The notes under the pieces: model-generated | What the model saw: only the letters and a program-made list of their open reading frames with translations | Told to the model about the DNA's origin: nothing | Database searches by the model: none | In this document: positions 1-11,245 of the stretch, in pieces | Position numbering within the stretch: position 1 is the first letter of the stretch | Layout of the letters: every line of letters starts with the position of its first letter | Made by a program: the position numbers and the translations under genes | From: Melampsora larici-populina 98AG31 | Taxonomy: Eukaryota > Basidiomycota > Pucciniomycetes > Pucciniales > Melampsoraceae | DNA: 64,000 bases | NCBI RefSeq assembly: GCF_000204055.1 | Contig: NW_006768801.1 | Coordinates: 86,617-150,616, forward strand | Direction of reading: 5' to 3'

Positions 1-87
1 ATCCTCTCTCTTCACGTTGATATCAATACCAATAATTGCATCGTCTTGCTTTATCTTCCCTTTACTCATACAATCCATTGTTTCACA

Positions 88-3000
88 ATGTCCAACACGT
101 TCCCCTTCACCACATCCAATTGCTTCAACGGTCCTCCACCCCCAGGCATCAGTAGTCACACCATACCACCACCCGTCCCTCCCAGTCCCTACTATCCTTA
201 CATGTACCCTCCTCCCATGCCCCACTGGCCTACCTCAACTCCTCCTTTTGCATACAATGCACCGGTGAAAGACGTGTCCGTTGCAGATCAAACAGACCAG
301 CTTTGGCGACATCAGCAGTACTACGCGCCTTCTTACACTCCATACCACCCGTTTGCACCGTACCCATATCCTCCCGAGCAACATGGACTTCTTCATTCTT
401 CTCTGAACATACCTACTCAACCTACCACCCAACATTTGCAACCTCCCCCAATCCCTAGCACCAGCGAATCCTACATGACCAGCTTGGAAGCTTCTTCTGC
501 TGATACCGAATCAAAAGGAAAAGCCAGCATGCCTATTCAGCCTATTAGCCTCAGCCAGCCATCCTTGATTACAGCCTCGAACTCTATTCACACCTCCACA
601 TCCACCTTGCAGGTGAAGCCCCCAACCGAGGTTCCACCCACCCTGCCAGCTCACACTGTAGCCAACAAATTCCAACCAGCATCTCGAACTCATTCAGCAG
701 AATGTGAAAAAGACAAAGATGAAGATCCGCTTGATGATCTTCAAGCGGAGCAAGATGACACTTGGCCTCCGATTGGTAAGTTTCCCTTTCTTCACCGTAT
801 CATTTGCTGAATGTTGTAATCATTAAGTCATTAATCATGACTTAATGAATGTATGGGAGTTGAGCTGGTGAGGCTTTTGAAATCCCTTGCTTATGGAAAG
901 GAGTTTGTTGCAATGGCCAGCAGCATCATGTATATGGACGCCGTAGCTCGACATCAAGTATATGGGATTTCAATTAAATCTCATAAGACGGAGCACCATC
1001 AAAAGGTGTGCATCTATTTCAGGTGCGCTCTTGGACAACCGGTCAAATCAGTTGCTAAGGTTCGGGCTAGTGCCACCAAGATGACCAACTGCCCCTTTGA
1101 GGTACCTCTCAACTACCATTCTTGATCCAACCATTGGATTGTCCAGCAAGACCAAAAAACCCCAGCAAAACATGAACACGACCATCCTCCCTTCGATCGA
1201 CCCAATAACTTTTCCAAAAACCGGCAATTCAGTCCTGATGTACAAGCTCAGATTGAGCTTCTCTCCTCAGCAGGCTGTCGTGCTTGGCAGATCCATCAAC
1301 TCATCAATTTCGCCCCCGGTACGGAACATTTGGTCAGGGATATTTGCAACGCTCTTTACCGCCAGAGAGATGCCTGGCTCTGTGGTCGAACTCCCATACA
1401 AGGTCTTTTTGATTTAATCACTGAAAACCATTGGGCCTTCCGCACAACCACCGCTCAAGACGGCACGCTTCAATCCTTGTTCATGGCCAGCCCCCAAGGA
1501 ATCGAACTGGCTCGACGTTTTCCAACCGTCATCGGACTTGATTGCACCTATAAGACAAACCAATTCAATATTCCACTGCTCCACATCTTGGGTACAACAA
1601 ACACTCACAAAACCTTTACTGTGGCTTTGTGTTTCTTACACAGCGAGGTCGAGGATTGTTATACTTGGGCTCTGGAGCAACTGAAATCCCTTGTGTTTGA
1701 TGGAGACTCGGAAAACAGCAACATTCAACTGCCTGAAACCTTCTGCACGGACGCAGAACCAGCTCTCTACAATGCCATTGACAAAGTCTTTCCTAGTGCG
1801 ACTCACATTCTGTGCATTTGGCACATTAATCCAAACATAGCCAAGAACTGCAAGAAGAAGATGCCCTCTGACAAGTGGAATAAGTTCCTTGAGGTATGAA
1901 ATTGGTTCATTCAGAGCACTACTGAGTCAGATTATGATGAAAACCTGGATGCTGTCAAGTCTTTGGCTCGACAACATCAGATTTTGGACTATTTGGAAAA
2001 GACTTGGTTGTACCGCACCAAGAAGTTCGTTGCTCTGTTTACTTCTCAAACACCTCACTTTGGCAATTCTTTGACTTCCCGAATCAAGGGAGGACACCAT
2101 TGGCTCAAAAGCTTTCTCGATGGGAGTAATAACGATTTTATTACCTGCTTCAAGGCCTTCAAGCGCGCCGGAGAATCCCAATATAAGGAAATCATGACTT
2201 TGACCGGGGTCAAGAGTCAAAAAACCCTTCTTGGCCTCCCAGATTCCTTTCACAACATGCACGGTGTCATTTCCCATTTTGCTCTCACAAAAATTAAAGC
2301 TCAATATGCTCTCATTCCCGGTTCTTTTGAAAAGGCGTGTAGTAAGACCTTCCGTGGCACTTGGGGTTTGCCCTGCTCACACAAACTGGCTCGGGCTCTG
2401 GAAGAATCCGATAATCTCTCACCCAGCCTTGTACACCAACAATGGCATTTGTCTCTGGAGGTACCTCCAGAAAATCTCGATGCTCTCAAAACAGCTGTTC
2501 AATGCAGGATCAATCGAATGCTTCAACTGGATGAACACTCCCTCCGCAAAGTTTACGAAGAGCTAGAAAAGTTGGAAACTGGTTGGTACGCGCTTGTTCC
2601 CATTCAGAATGCAGTAGTCAAGTTCCACAATCGCGGCCGGCCACGTCACCAACCTAACAAACAGCCTGGATCCACATTGAAAGAAGGAAGATGGAAACCT
2701 CAACACAAGGTGGAGGAACTTGAAGAAGCTCAAAGAGCCGCCAGAGCCGCCAAAAAAACACGAGGGCCCAATTGTGGTTATTGTTCACAAAGCGGTCGCA
2801 CCCGAACTACTTGTGCCATTAGATTGGCCAATGAAGACACCAAAATGGCTGATTTCAAACTTCAAGAAGAAGAACCTGCAGTGCCAACTACCCAATCAAC
2901 TCGCTCCCAACTTTCATTTTCGTCTATTGTAACTGTCTCTGCCGCTCTGGAAGGCCGAAAATCTCAAACGCAAGTTGCTCCAACTCAAGGGTCTGCTCAT

Positions 3001-4865
3001 CAAAGTCCTTTGTTGCAAGCAGGACAACCCACTAGATCTCAATTGACTCAGTCTTGAAAGGCACCCATCACGTCTCAAGCTGATATCCAAAAAGATGCGA
3101 ACGCCTCTCAACCTACTAAGTGCATCTACAAATGCAGCAAATGCAAGCAGACGGACCATCGCGCGAATCGCTGTCCCCAAGTCAAGGAAACCAATCAAAC
3201 CAGTGCTCCACTAGTCAACTCAGGTGTCCGAGTTGATTTAAATAAAGAAACTCGCGCGGTAGAAGAGCGTCTTATGGACCCGGACATTGAGGATTCGGAC
3301 TCCAGTCGCAACATTGATTCAGAGTTTGAATTGGAGAACCTGTGTGCTTTCTGTGATGAACCCCTGCCCTCTTCTCCTTTGAAGAGGCTTCAAGAGCTAC
3401 ATGCGAGTCTACTAGCTTTACCCAACTACTTGTCTTTACCGGTGGGTTACTCTATTCCTTTCACTGCGTAAGATCAAATTGTATCAGCTTACTCACTCCC
3501 TCATTCCTACTATTACTTCCCACTGTAGTTTCCGCAAACTGCGGAATATTGTTCACTCCATCAGGCCAAAAGGGATGTTATCCCCTTTGGAAAGCGTGAG
3601 GGCTGGCCCATAAGCATCCAATTTGAATTTCTTGATCAGTAAGCAGTCATTCATCAAGCTTGCTGATTCTCCTTGAACAATTTTGACTGACAATCTTCTA
3701 TTAGACACATTCATAAACTGGCTTGTCATCTAGAAGGAATCATTGACGGAAGCATACCCTCAGGGTTTCTTGCCAGTGCCCAACAAAAACAGCAAACCCA
3801 GGGACGGTACATGTTCTCTATGAGTGGAGAGTTCGACGGTTTTGAGGTCGAGCAGCCTGGGTAGTGAGTGTCGTCCCTGTCATCTTTGTCTATTGAGAGG
3901 CCATCTGACCCGTGTGCTTCTGTTGTAGCTATGGCCAACTTGGTTTTGAGGTCATGGTCCGGACCTTAACCAAGCTCTTCTTGCCTAATAACAAGCTCAC
4001 TGGTAAAAACGCAGCCCCTTTTCCAAAAGATTACTTCATTCGTCATGTACTGGTTCCTGAGCTAGCTCTCTTGCTCATTGCCAAAGATTTGGTCCTGCCG
4101 CCAACCAATCCTAAAGTACAGAAAACACTGGAAGCAAGCCAAGTATTTGGTTCGGTGGTATTCCCGTTTGGAGAAGGATGTGATGTAGACATAGCAGAGG
4201 GTAACGTAGTTAAGGAAGAAGCAATATTGAAGCAACTACCAGATTTCATCGTGCCGTATGTCAAATCTACCTTCAATCCTCCTGCCCTCGGTAACTGTGA
4301 ATACTACGCGGTGGCGGCATCGCTTGGAAATTATTCTGCGGACTCTTATTTGGAAGTCAGAACTAAGTTGCTTGCTGAGCTTTCTGCTCATGCTGAAGAC
4401 CATGAGCATTTGATATTGTCTCCCTCAACGCGGACCTCGGTGAAGACTCGCAGCAAGCATTCTTTTGGCGCCGAGGTAGTGCAAGATATGCTATCTCAAC
4501 TGGACTTTCAGGCAGTTGAATGCACTAAAGACTATTGGATGCGAATGCCCTATATGGGGTATGTCACCGCTAGCACTTACAAGTGGCCAACTATTCTATT
4601 GGATCCAAACATAGCGTACTGCAATAGCTTCTTCCCTTACTGCACCTTGCCAAACAAGAAGAAAGAAGATCCAATTGTCCTTGCATTTATCAACGAGGAC
4701 CACTTTGTAAGTTTGAGGTTCAAAGATTATGAGTCTCTGCCTTTTCAGGACGTCTTTGGGAAGCATCGCAACGCTTCCGGGCTGGATGCTACCAAGATAC
4801 CAATTTGGATCAAATCTTATCAAGAACATTTTGATAGGTGGAATGGGAATAATCAGGCAGCATAA
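88..4865 (+). pseudogene. Mutator-like (MULE) transposase with C-terminal OTU-like protease domain, copy 1, decayed
   Basis: Transposase gene of a Mutator-like DNA transposon, broken by in-frame stops. Exons read by eye: 88-775, 860-3441, 3529-3638, 3705-3863, 3929-4865. Order of parts: a Pro/Ser/Thr-rich N-terminus; a FAR1/WRKY-like DNA-binding part (about 860-1200); the MULE DDE core with GLDCTYKTN (near 1530) and CTDAEPAL (near 1745) followed by ILCIWHIN; a SWIM-type zinc finger (LPCSHKLA, near 2370); two Cys-rich knuckles (CGYCSQSGRTRTTC near 2775 and CSKCKQTDHRANRC near 3130); and an OTU-like cysteine-protease domain with GNCEYYAV (near 4290) and a candidate catalytic His in NEDHFVSL (near 4695). 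The frame is interrupted by TGA at 1123-1125, 1897-1899 and 3055-3057 without frameshifts. The second stop replaces a Trp codon seen in the copy at the other end of the window. Terminal inverted repeats were not located. The family call is secure; the OTU call rests on motif order and on its conservation in both copies. Confidence 0.85.
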
Positions 4866-7214
4866 TGAACAAGCAGCCTGTTTTGTGTGCTTACAGCCTT
4901 CTTTGTGTGCTTTCTTTGTCTTGTCTTGCTCACTTTTATGTGTCTTGTTTTTTTTTGGAAATACATGTGCCTGTCTCTTGCTTTACTTTCTCTCTTTGTT
5001 TACTTACACACGGATGTATACGCGTAAGCGAGCTACACTACACGTACACGAATGGAGGGCTATAGTGATCTCCTAGATCTCCAATGCTATGTTGTTGTTA
5101 TGTTGTGACTTTTTTTGAATCTCATCTTGACATGAATGGAATGATATTTGACATGAGATTCTTATCAAGCGAGATTCTATATATGACTACTGGCCTCATG
5201 ACATGATTACTGGCCTCAGGTAGGAGGTTTAGGAGGTTTGGCACGATACTTACTGAACTAGAAATGAAAGTGAACAAAATGCTGAGCCGCCCAGTTTCAA
5301 ATTAAACCGGGCGATGGTTTACATGCAACGGGCTGTGAGATTGGTGTTATCCAAAATCCGGGCGTCGGGTTTTAGAAAGCGGTCGCCAAATAGTGGCGTC
5401 CAAAAAGAAAACAATACATATAAATTGCTCTCCACAATGTGGCCGTTTGAGTTGGTGAATTCTGTTTTGTCATCTTTATGGTCTGGCAACAATCATAGCA
5501 AGAAAACACTCCATGTTAGTCCTTTCTCTTCTCTTTCTTTTCCATCTCTGTCCTGTCTTTTATTCACTTGATCTGGTCTATAGTTATCTTTACTCATCTT
5601 ATTGTCTCTTATGGCGCCTTTAGCGTCTTACTAACATCTGCCGCACTTCTAGATCTATCACGTCTCTTTTTAATCAGGCCGCACATTTGGCCACACATTA
5701 TTTTAATTTAATCAGGCCACACTTTTATCTTTATTCAGGCCACACTTTTGTTCAGGCCACACTTGGTTGAGTTTTGTTAAATGATATCTCGAGCCACTAT
5801 TCAATTTCCTACCACACTGTTAGTCCTTCTGATATTTGGTTAAACATGGTCATCTGATGGAGTGTGATGGAATGTGGTTTTGTTGTGATGATGATAATAG
5901 ATGGTACAGAGTGGTTTTGTGTGATGGTTTGTGGTGATCTTTTTAAGATATGGGGGGGTTGGACTTATAGAAGGTGGGAAGGTGCAATTCAAAACTATGT
6001 GAAAAACTTACAAAGTCCTATCCCGCTTTCACTTCTGTTGTCACCTTCCGCTCCTAAGCCTCCTCTCTCTTCATTCTTGTCGGACAATTCCGTTAGAAGC
6101 TCTTCTTTCTCTACCTCTACTTCTTTGTTTTCTTTTTCCTCTTCACCACCACTTCCACTTTCTTCTTCTGACGTCGTTTCTTCTTTTGGGTGTCTTACTC
6201 TTCCTTCTTCCTTCATCTCTACTTTCTTTGATGTTCTACCGCTTTCTCTTCCTCTTCCTCTTGGTTTGCTTCCACTTGCCTCTTGATTCTCTTGTTGTTC
6301 TTTTTCATCTTTGTTTCCTGGTCTTGACCTTGTTATTCTATTGAAGTCTTTTGTCTGTTGTGTTAAACTGATATCTTGTGAGTTTTCCATTGTTTTCTTT
6401 GTTTTCAAAATTATTTATGAGGAAATTTAAGCTTTGGTGAATCTCAGAAAGTATTTTCTTGATGCTGTTTTGGTTCGGCGAGTGTGAAGTCTCTAGGTCT
6501 GTGCGTGTTTCCTTTCTCTGGGGCCGACTAATTGATTCGGCCCCGACTTCACTACTCGTGACCCAAAACCCGGCGTCCAGTGTTCTTGACGGAACTCACT
6601 GATGACGTGCCTTTGGCCACCAGTGTCCAAACTTAACATAAGTCCCATGCGGATGTTAAGTTTGACCGGTGTCACTGGTTCGAAATGCTTTCAAATTAAG
6701 CTTGAACCTATAAATTTCTTTCAGATTGAGATTGAGACTTCAAGTCAAATGAGAAACTGGAATAAAAGTGTATTCCAAAAAAGATTGTAAACAACCAATC
6801 AAATTCAAGCATTACATGATAAAAAAATGCTAAAATGAAAACCTTACATAGACTCAAAGGAATGTCAGAGGATATAGAACATCTTTCAAGGTATGAGGAT
6901 GAAGATAAAGAATTTGTGTGATTTTATGTGTAGAGTGAAAGCCTTGCAATCAAAAATGGACTCAAGAGGGAAAGGATACATTGACCGTGACATACCAATT
7001 CATCTAACCCCACCTTCACCAAATCTGATGACGTTTGCCTACACACATAGTAATTAAAAACACAAACTATTGATAAACGCCTAAAAGATCCCTTGGAACT
7101 TGTTTTCTGATCTCAAAAAAACATAAAACCCTTCTTCAAATTTAAATCCGGAAGAAAATCGATAAAACGTTCAAGTTGAGTACAAAGTGCTTTTAATATA
7201 GATCAAGAATCTAA
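4866..7214. other. Intergenic, no convincing gene; low-complexity open frame
   Basis: Between the MULE relic and the invertase 3' end I see no recognisable gene. A 137-codon open frame on - (5995-6408) encodes a Glu/Lys/Ser/Arg-rich low-complexity protein with no domain I know. The opposite strand is CT-rich, so the frame may be a composition artefact. CGGGTTTT-containing stretches near 5367 and 6565 lie in inverted orientation and could be ends of an old element, but the match is short. The sequence repeats 'caggccacac' several times around 5690-5765. Confidence 0.4.
6622..6680. repeat. Imperfect 59-bp palindrome
   Basis: The outer arms CCAGTG...CACTGG and inner arms CCAAACTTAACAT...ATGTTAAGTTTGACC pair around a short centre (AAGTCCCATGCGG), so the stretch can fold into one hairpin. 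It lies outside any gene. It could be the end of an inverted-repeat element or a remnant of one; nothing shows a function. Confidence 0.55.
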
Positions 7215-10159
7215 TTATGACGTATCATCCCAAACAGAATAAAGAGTTTGAGTAAGATCATGACTAGTTTTAATAAGTACAGAAGAATTTAAAGGTCGAT
7301 TTGGCCAAGCGTTTAGCAAACCATTCCATAGTTCAATATTTGAAAAAGAAACAGATTGAGGAATAAAACTTGAATGGTTGGTGACACTAGGATTGGAATG
7401 AATTTCTTTTGGATTAGAAGTAAGATTAGATGATCGATTTGGGTTCTTCATTGATGGATTTCCTTCTACGAAAAATGAAACTGATGTAGAATTCATCAAC
7501 CAAGGGTAAACTCGAGTAGTGATGACTGTTTGATGATTTGCGTATACTTCTATAATACTGTTGTCTACAATGATAGTTAGGTTAAGTGATTCTAAAGAGG
7601 TGGTGTTGGTCATTGGATCTCGAATTGGCCAAAGTCTTAGTTTTCCTATCTCAGTAGAACTCCCATCTAGAAAAGTCAATCAAGTTAATGTCACGCTCTG
7701 ATATTATTGTAACACCTTGAATGGTCTATAGACTTACAAACTTTCACCAAAGAACTGTGTTCACGGCGCACAACGAGTGATTCAGATGAAGGCTCATAAT
7801 AGATATCTGTCCATTCACTTTCGCTGGCCAAAACTCTGAACCCACCACGAGGCATGCTTTGAAGATCTATGTTTGTGGGATCATCCAAGCTTGAGGTCAA
7901 GCCATGAAAGTCGAGTTGAGCGGTGATAGCAAAATACCGATCTGATGGCTGTTCTTCAAATTGGACTAGATTTGTAAGAAGCGCATTGGTACTTTCTACT
8001 ACTCCAAGATCTAAAGTACGGTCAATAGGTTTTGAAATAATAGACTCTTTTTCATATGCTGTTAAAGTCTCTGAAACAATCCTTTGTCCAAGAGTCACCG
8101 CAGATATTGAACCATCTGCCTCAGTTTCGATAATCCAACTTGGGTCTTTCTCATTCAGATATGGTGAAGTAGGTAAAACATTCCTAATAACTTTCACAAA
8201 CACTTCTCGAAATAGGGTAAAGGCACCTTGATAACCTCTTTGAAATGCCAATACATTTTTATCATCGTCCTCCTATTATCAGGAATGATCAGCCAAAGAT
8301 CAAAAGCTCAATACACATAAACCAAAGAATCTCTTACATAACACCATCCAATGAGGATTTGTCGACCTTTGTCATCCGGAAAACTGACATATGCATATGT
8401 CCTACCCCAATCAATAACGCCAGAAAACTTAATACTTGCCGTCAAATTTCGATCTGGATGACTGTAATCATACTCAAGGACATTCCAAATCGGCCAATGA
8501 CCTTGATGAGAATCTCTAGGAGCTCCTTCTATTCCACTAAAGAATAAATCAAGTCGATGAGTGATATTCTTAGAGTCTTGACTGATCACCCTACCTCCTT
8601 CATGAAGACTAGCTAATGTACCGCATTCAAAGTTTCCACCAAAAGGAGCACGCCAAGGACTACTAGAAATGAATTGATGAGGTGCTGAAAGTAAAACACC
8701 TAGGTATGTCCAATCAAGTAGGTTTCCTTTAGTGGTTTGACGATAAAGAAATAATCGAGGTCCTGCATTGATTGGATCAAGATCTAAACGAATCCCACTA
8801 CTGATGGCTAAGAAATACTCGCCCGTCAAGTTTGAACGACTCCAAGGATTTGATGAGTTGGAATAATAATCAAGAAATTCAGATGATTTAAATAAGAAGG
8901 GATCCCTGAAACTAGCAAGATTTTTTTCTGGCCAATGATCTAAAGTTTTAGGATAGTGAGTAAAGGTCAATAAACCATTCATGATCACGTCGTTAGGATT
9001 GTACCCATACAATTGAACTAACATATCACTGGGTTTCCTCCTTCCCCAAAGTTCAGTTTTGTCCATGTCGTACCATCATCTTCAGTATATGCAATACTCA
9101 AGGTTTCTGCGCCTTCTCTTTCAGGTGCCTGACTACTCCATCCCAGCGAGCCAGTATAAGTGGATGTATACATAAGAGTGGGGTATCCATTCCATCCATC
9201 TTGGATCGCCGTTCCGTCTAACACTCCACGGATATCGTATAGTTGCGAGGGTGCCTAAATAAAGAAGATGATTATTCACTCATGCAAATCAGATCACAAT
9301 ACGATGTACGTGACAGCATTGGTGATCATAAGCAATTTTTTGGTGCTTACAAGTGTGATAGGGTCTTCCCAGCCATGGTCTGAAAACAAATCAACAAGTG
9401 CGCTTTGGTCAGCCAACTGTTTTTGACACACCTTGCAGAGTCGTGTTATCTTGCGGGGTACGCGTGTAGGAAGGCCAAGCTCATCCCAGCTTATGTGTTC
9501 GTGACTAATAAAAGTATTCCATGGTAGAAGGCTTACAGTCATTGAAATATGTAAAGTCGGATGTAGATGCCGAGCATTGAGAAATGTTTCCCCACTGGAA
9601 AAATACGACGCAAGATATGTTACATAAACGGGACTGAAGTCTGATGGAACTTGAAGCCATGAAATGCCTACCATATAGTTATTGGGTTGACATTGGTAAC
9701 TTATATCCCACGTTCCATTCTTTGTTTGAACTAACCCATCGAAAACTTTATCAGCCAACCTGAAAGATTTCAAAATTTTAGAAAAAAGTACACACAGATT
9801 CCCATAGGATCATTCATCCACCCATGCGATCCTATCATCCTTGCTTTGGGACGCCAAACATTGAATAGGGAACTATTCCAACAAGCGAGTAAGTTCGATA
9901 ACTGAGGTGGCTCGTTGCGAGAGATGTTGCATCCGATAGATCGGGGATCGGTCGAATTTTTATCATAATGAGTGTCGGAATGAATGATGTCTCGTTTATT
10001 AAACTGGTTTTGAAGTTGAAGTATGGACGACCGACAAACTGAAAGGTCGACTACGATGGCGAAGATCATACTGAGGCAAAGCCATGATGAGTTTGAATCA
10101 GATTTGACCATCATCTTTGGAAGCTTGATAACGAGCTGTACCATTTTGACCGTCCTCAT
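7215..10159 (-). CDS. Secreted GH32 invertase (beta-fructofuranosidase), downstream tandem copy
   Basis: Predicted to hydrolyse sucrose to glucose and fructose outside the cell. Eight exons on -: 9792-10159, 9672-9759, 9537-9594, 9351-9379 (29 bp), 9023-9254, 8338-8939, 7738-8272, 7215-7666; they sum to 788 codons including the stop. A hydrophobic signal segment (about residues 24-42) is followed by a Lys-Arg site (QFNKRD) that could be a Kex2 propeptide junction. GH32 landmarks: GWMNDPMG near residue 115 (nucleophile Asp; family consensus WMNDPNG), FRDP (transition-state Asp) and NFECG (acid/base Glu). The C-terminal beta-sandwich has VDNSIIEVYAN. Several N-glycosylation sequons are present. 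Intron positions match the neighbouring copy, so this is a tandem duplication. The odd point is Met for the second Asn of NDPNG. In rusts such enzymes feed sucrose-derived hexoses to the fungus; that role is inferred here. The exon 1 donor is the least certain border. Confidence 0.93.
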
Positions 10160-11245
10160 TGTTCGATGACGATACGATAGACGAGATTATATTAGGCGAG
10201 GAGATGAGTGAAACCTTTGCAAGTGAGTCACTCGATGTAAAGCTCATCAAGGGTACTTTATTTAAATATCACACCGCGTCAGAAATATCCAATGCCCCGC
10301 TGTCACATGATGAGCATTACCGGTGTATGACCTTGTTGGACGGCGTGTTCCGGAGGGAGGAAGTATCAAACGTTGTAGGATATGAGCGGAGCCCGTCTCG
10401 ATCTTGCAGTGCAAGCAAAACTGTAGAAAGTCATATGAGTAAAGTTTGAGAAGCCGATCAGGTGCAATCGATTGATCATATCATGTCATGTCGATGAAAA
10501 TCATTGCGGATGTTTGGTGGAGAGTGACCCTATCCTTGTCCCAGACTTCAAGTTCTGCTGGCTGATACGAATCATATCCACATCAAATTCGTGACTGATT
10601 TTCTTCAAGGGAGTCTTGAGGTCAAAGGTCATGTGAATTTCTTGGTCACGTTGAAACCTTTTGCATCGGATAAGTACCAAGTCCCTCTGCGCTGAGTCAC
10701 TCGAGGTGAAGCGCATGCCAAGATGAATCTGATGTTTCATCTCATTAAAATGTGTGGGATTGTCCCTCGTATTATGGGATACAAAGTAGAAACCCGGTTT
10801 GTGTAACTCCTCCCTGCGCCTCCCTTGTATGTATGCGCACTTTAATTCATCCATGTTTCTCATCCTTCACAAAGCATGCACGAAAAGCATTCCGTCTCCA
10901 ATACAAATGCATCTCCAAGTCACTATTTTTTCATGTCCATTCAACGATATTCGTAAAAAACGCATTCAAAACTCAGAAGAATGACACCTGAAACATCTCA
11001 AAACGAATCTCACAACATAAAGAAAGAAAAATCACACCATTTTTGTCTTCATCAAGTTAAATAGTAAATTTGTAAGTTTCACATCCAAAAATCATCAAAT
11101 CAACCTAAAACACCAATCATAAATACTTCAAAACTACTACTACGAAAACAAAGACCCATCAAAACGACCAAGATATATCTATTATACAAATATCAATAAA
11201 GTGTTGGATTTTTTCTTTCCAAAAACTTGAAAAACGAGATCAAAA
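10160..11245. other. Region between the tandem invertases
   Basis: About 1.1 kb holding the upstream region of one invertase and the downstream region of the other. Open frames of 96 codons (10159-10449, +) and 120 codons (10501-10863, -) match no family I recognise, and both have the look of chance frames. No repeat or RNA gene is evident. Confidence 0.4.

Noticed and set aside
5995..6408. 137-codon Glu/Lys-rich frame as a gag-like or nuclear protein
   Set aside because: Low-complexity composition on a CT-rich strand, no domain, no neighbouring reverse transcriptase. Kept only as a note.
10159..10863. Two frames between the invertases (+ 96 codons, - 120 codons) as small secreted proteins
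   Set aside because: No signal peptide, no recognisable domain, and one begins within the start codon of the invertase on the other strand.
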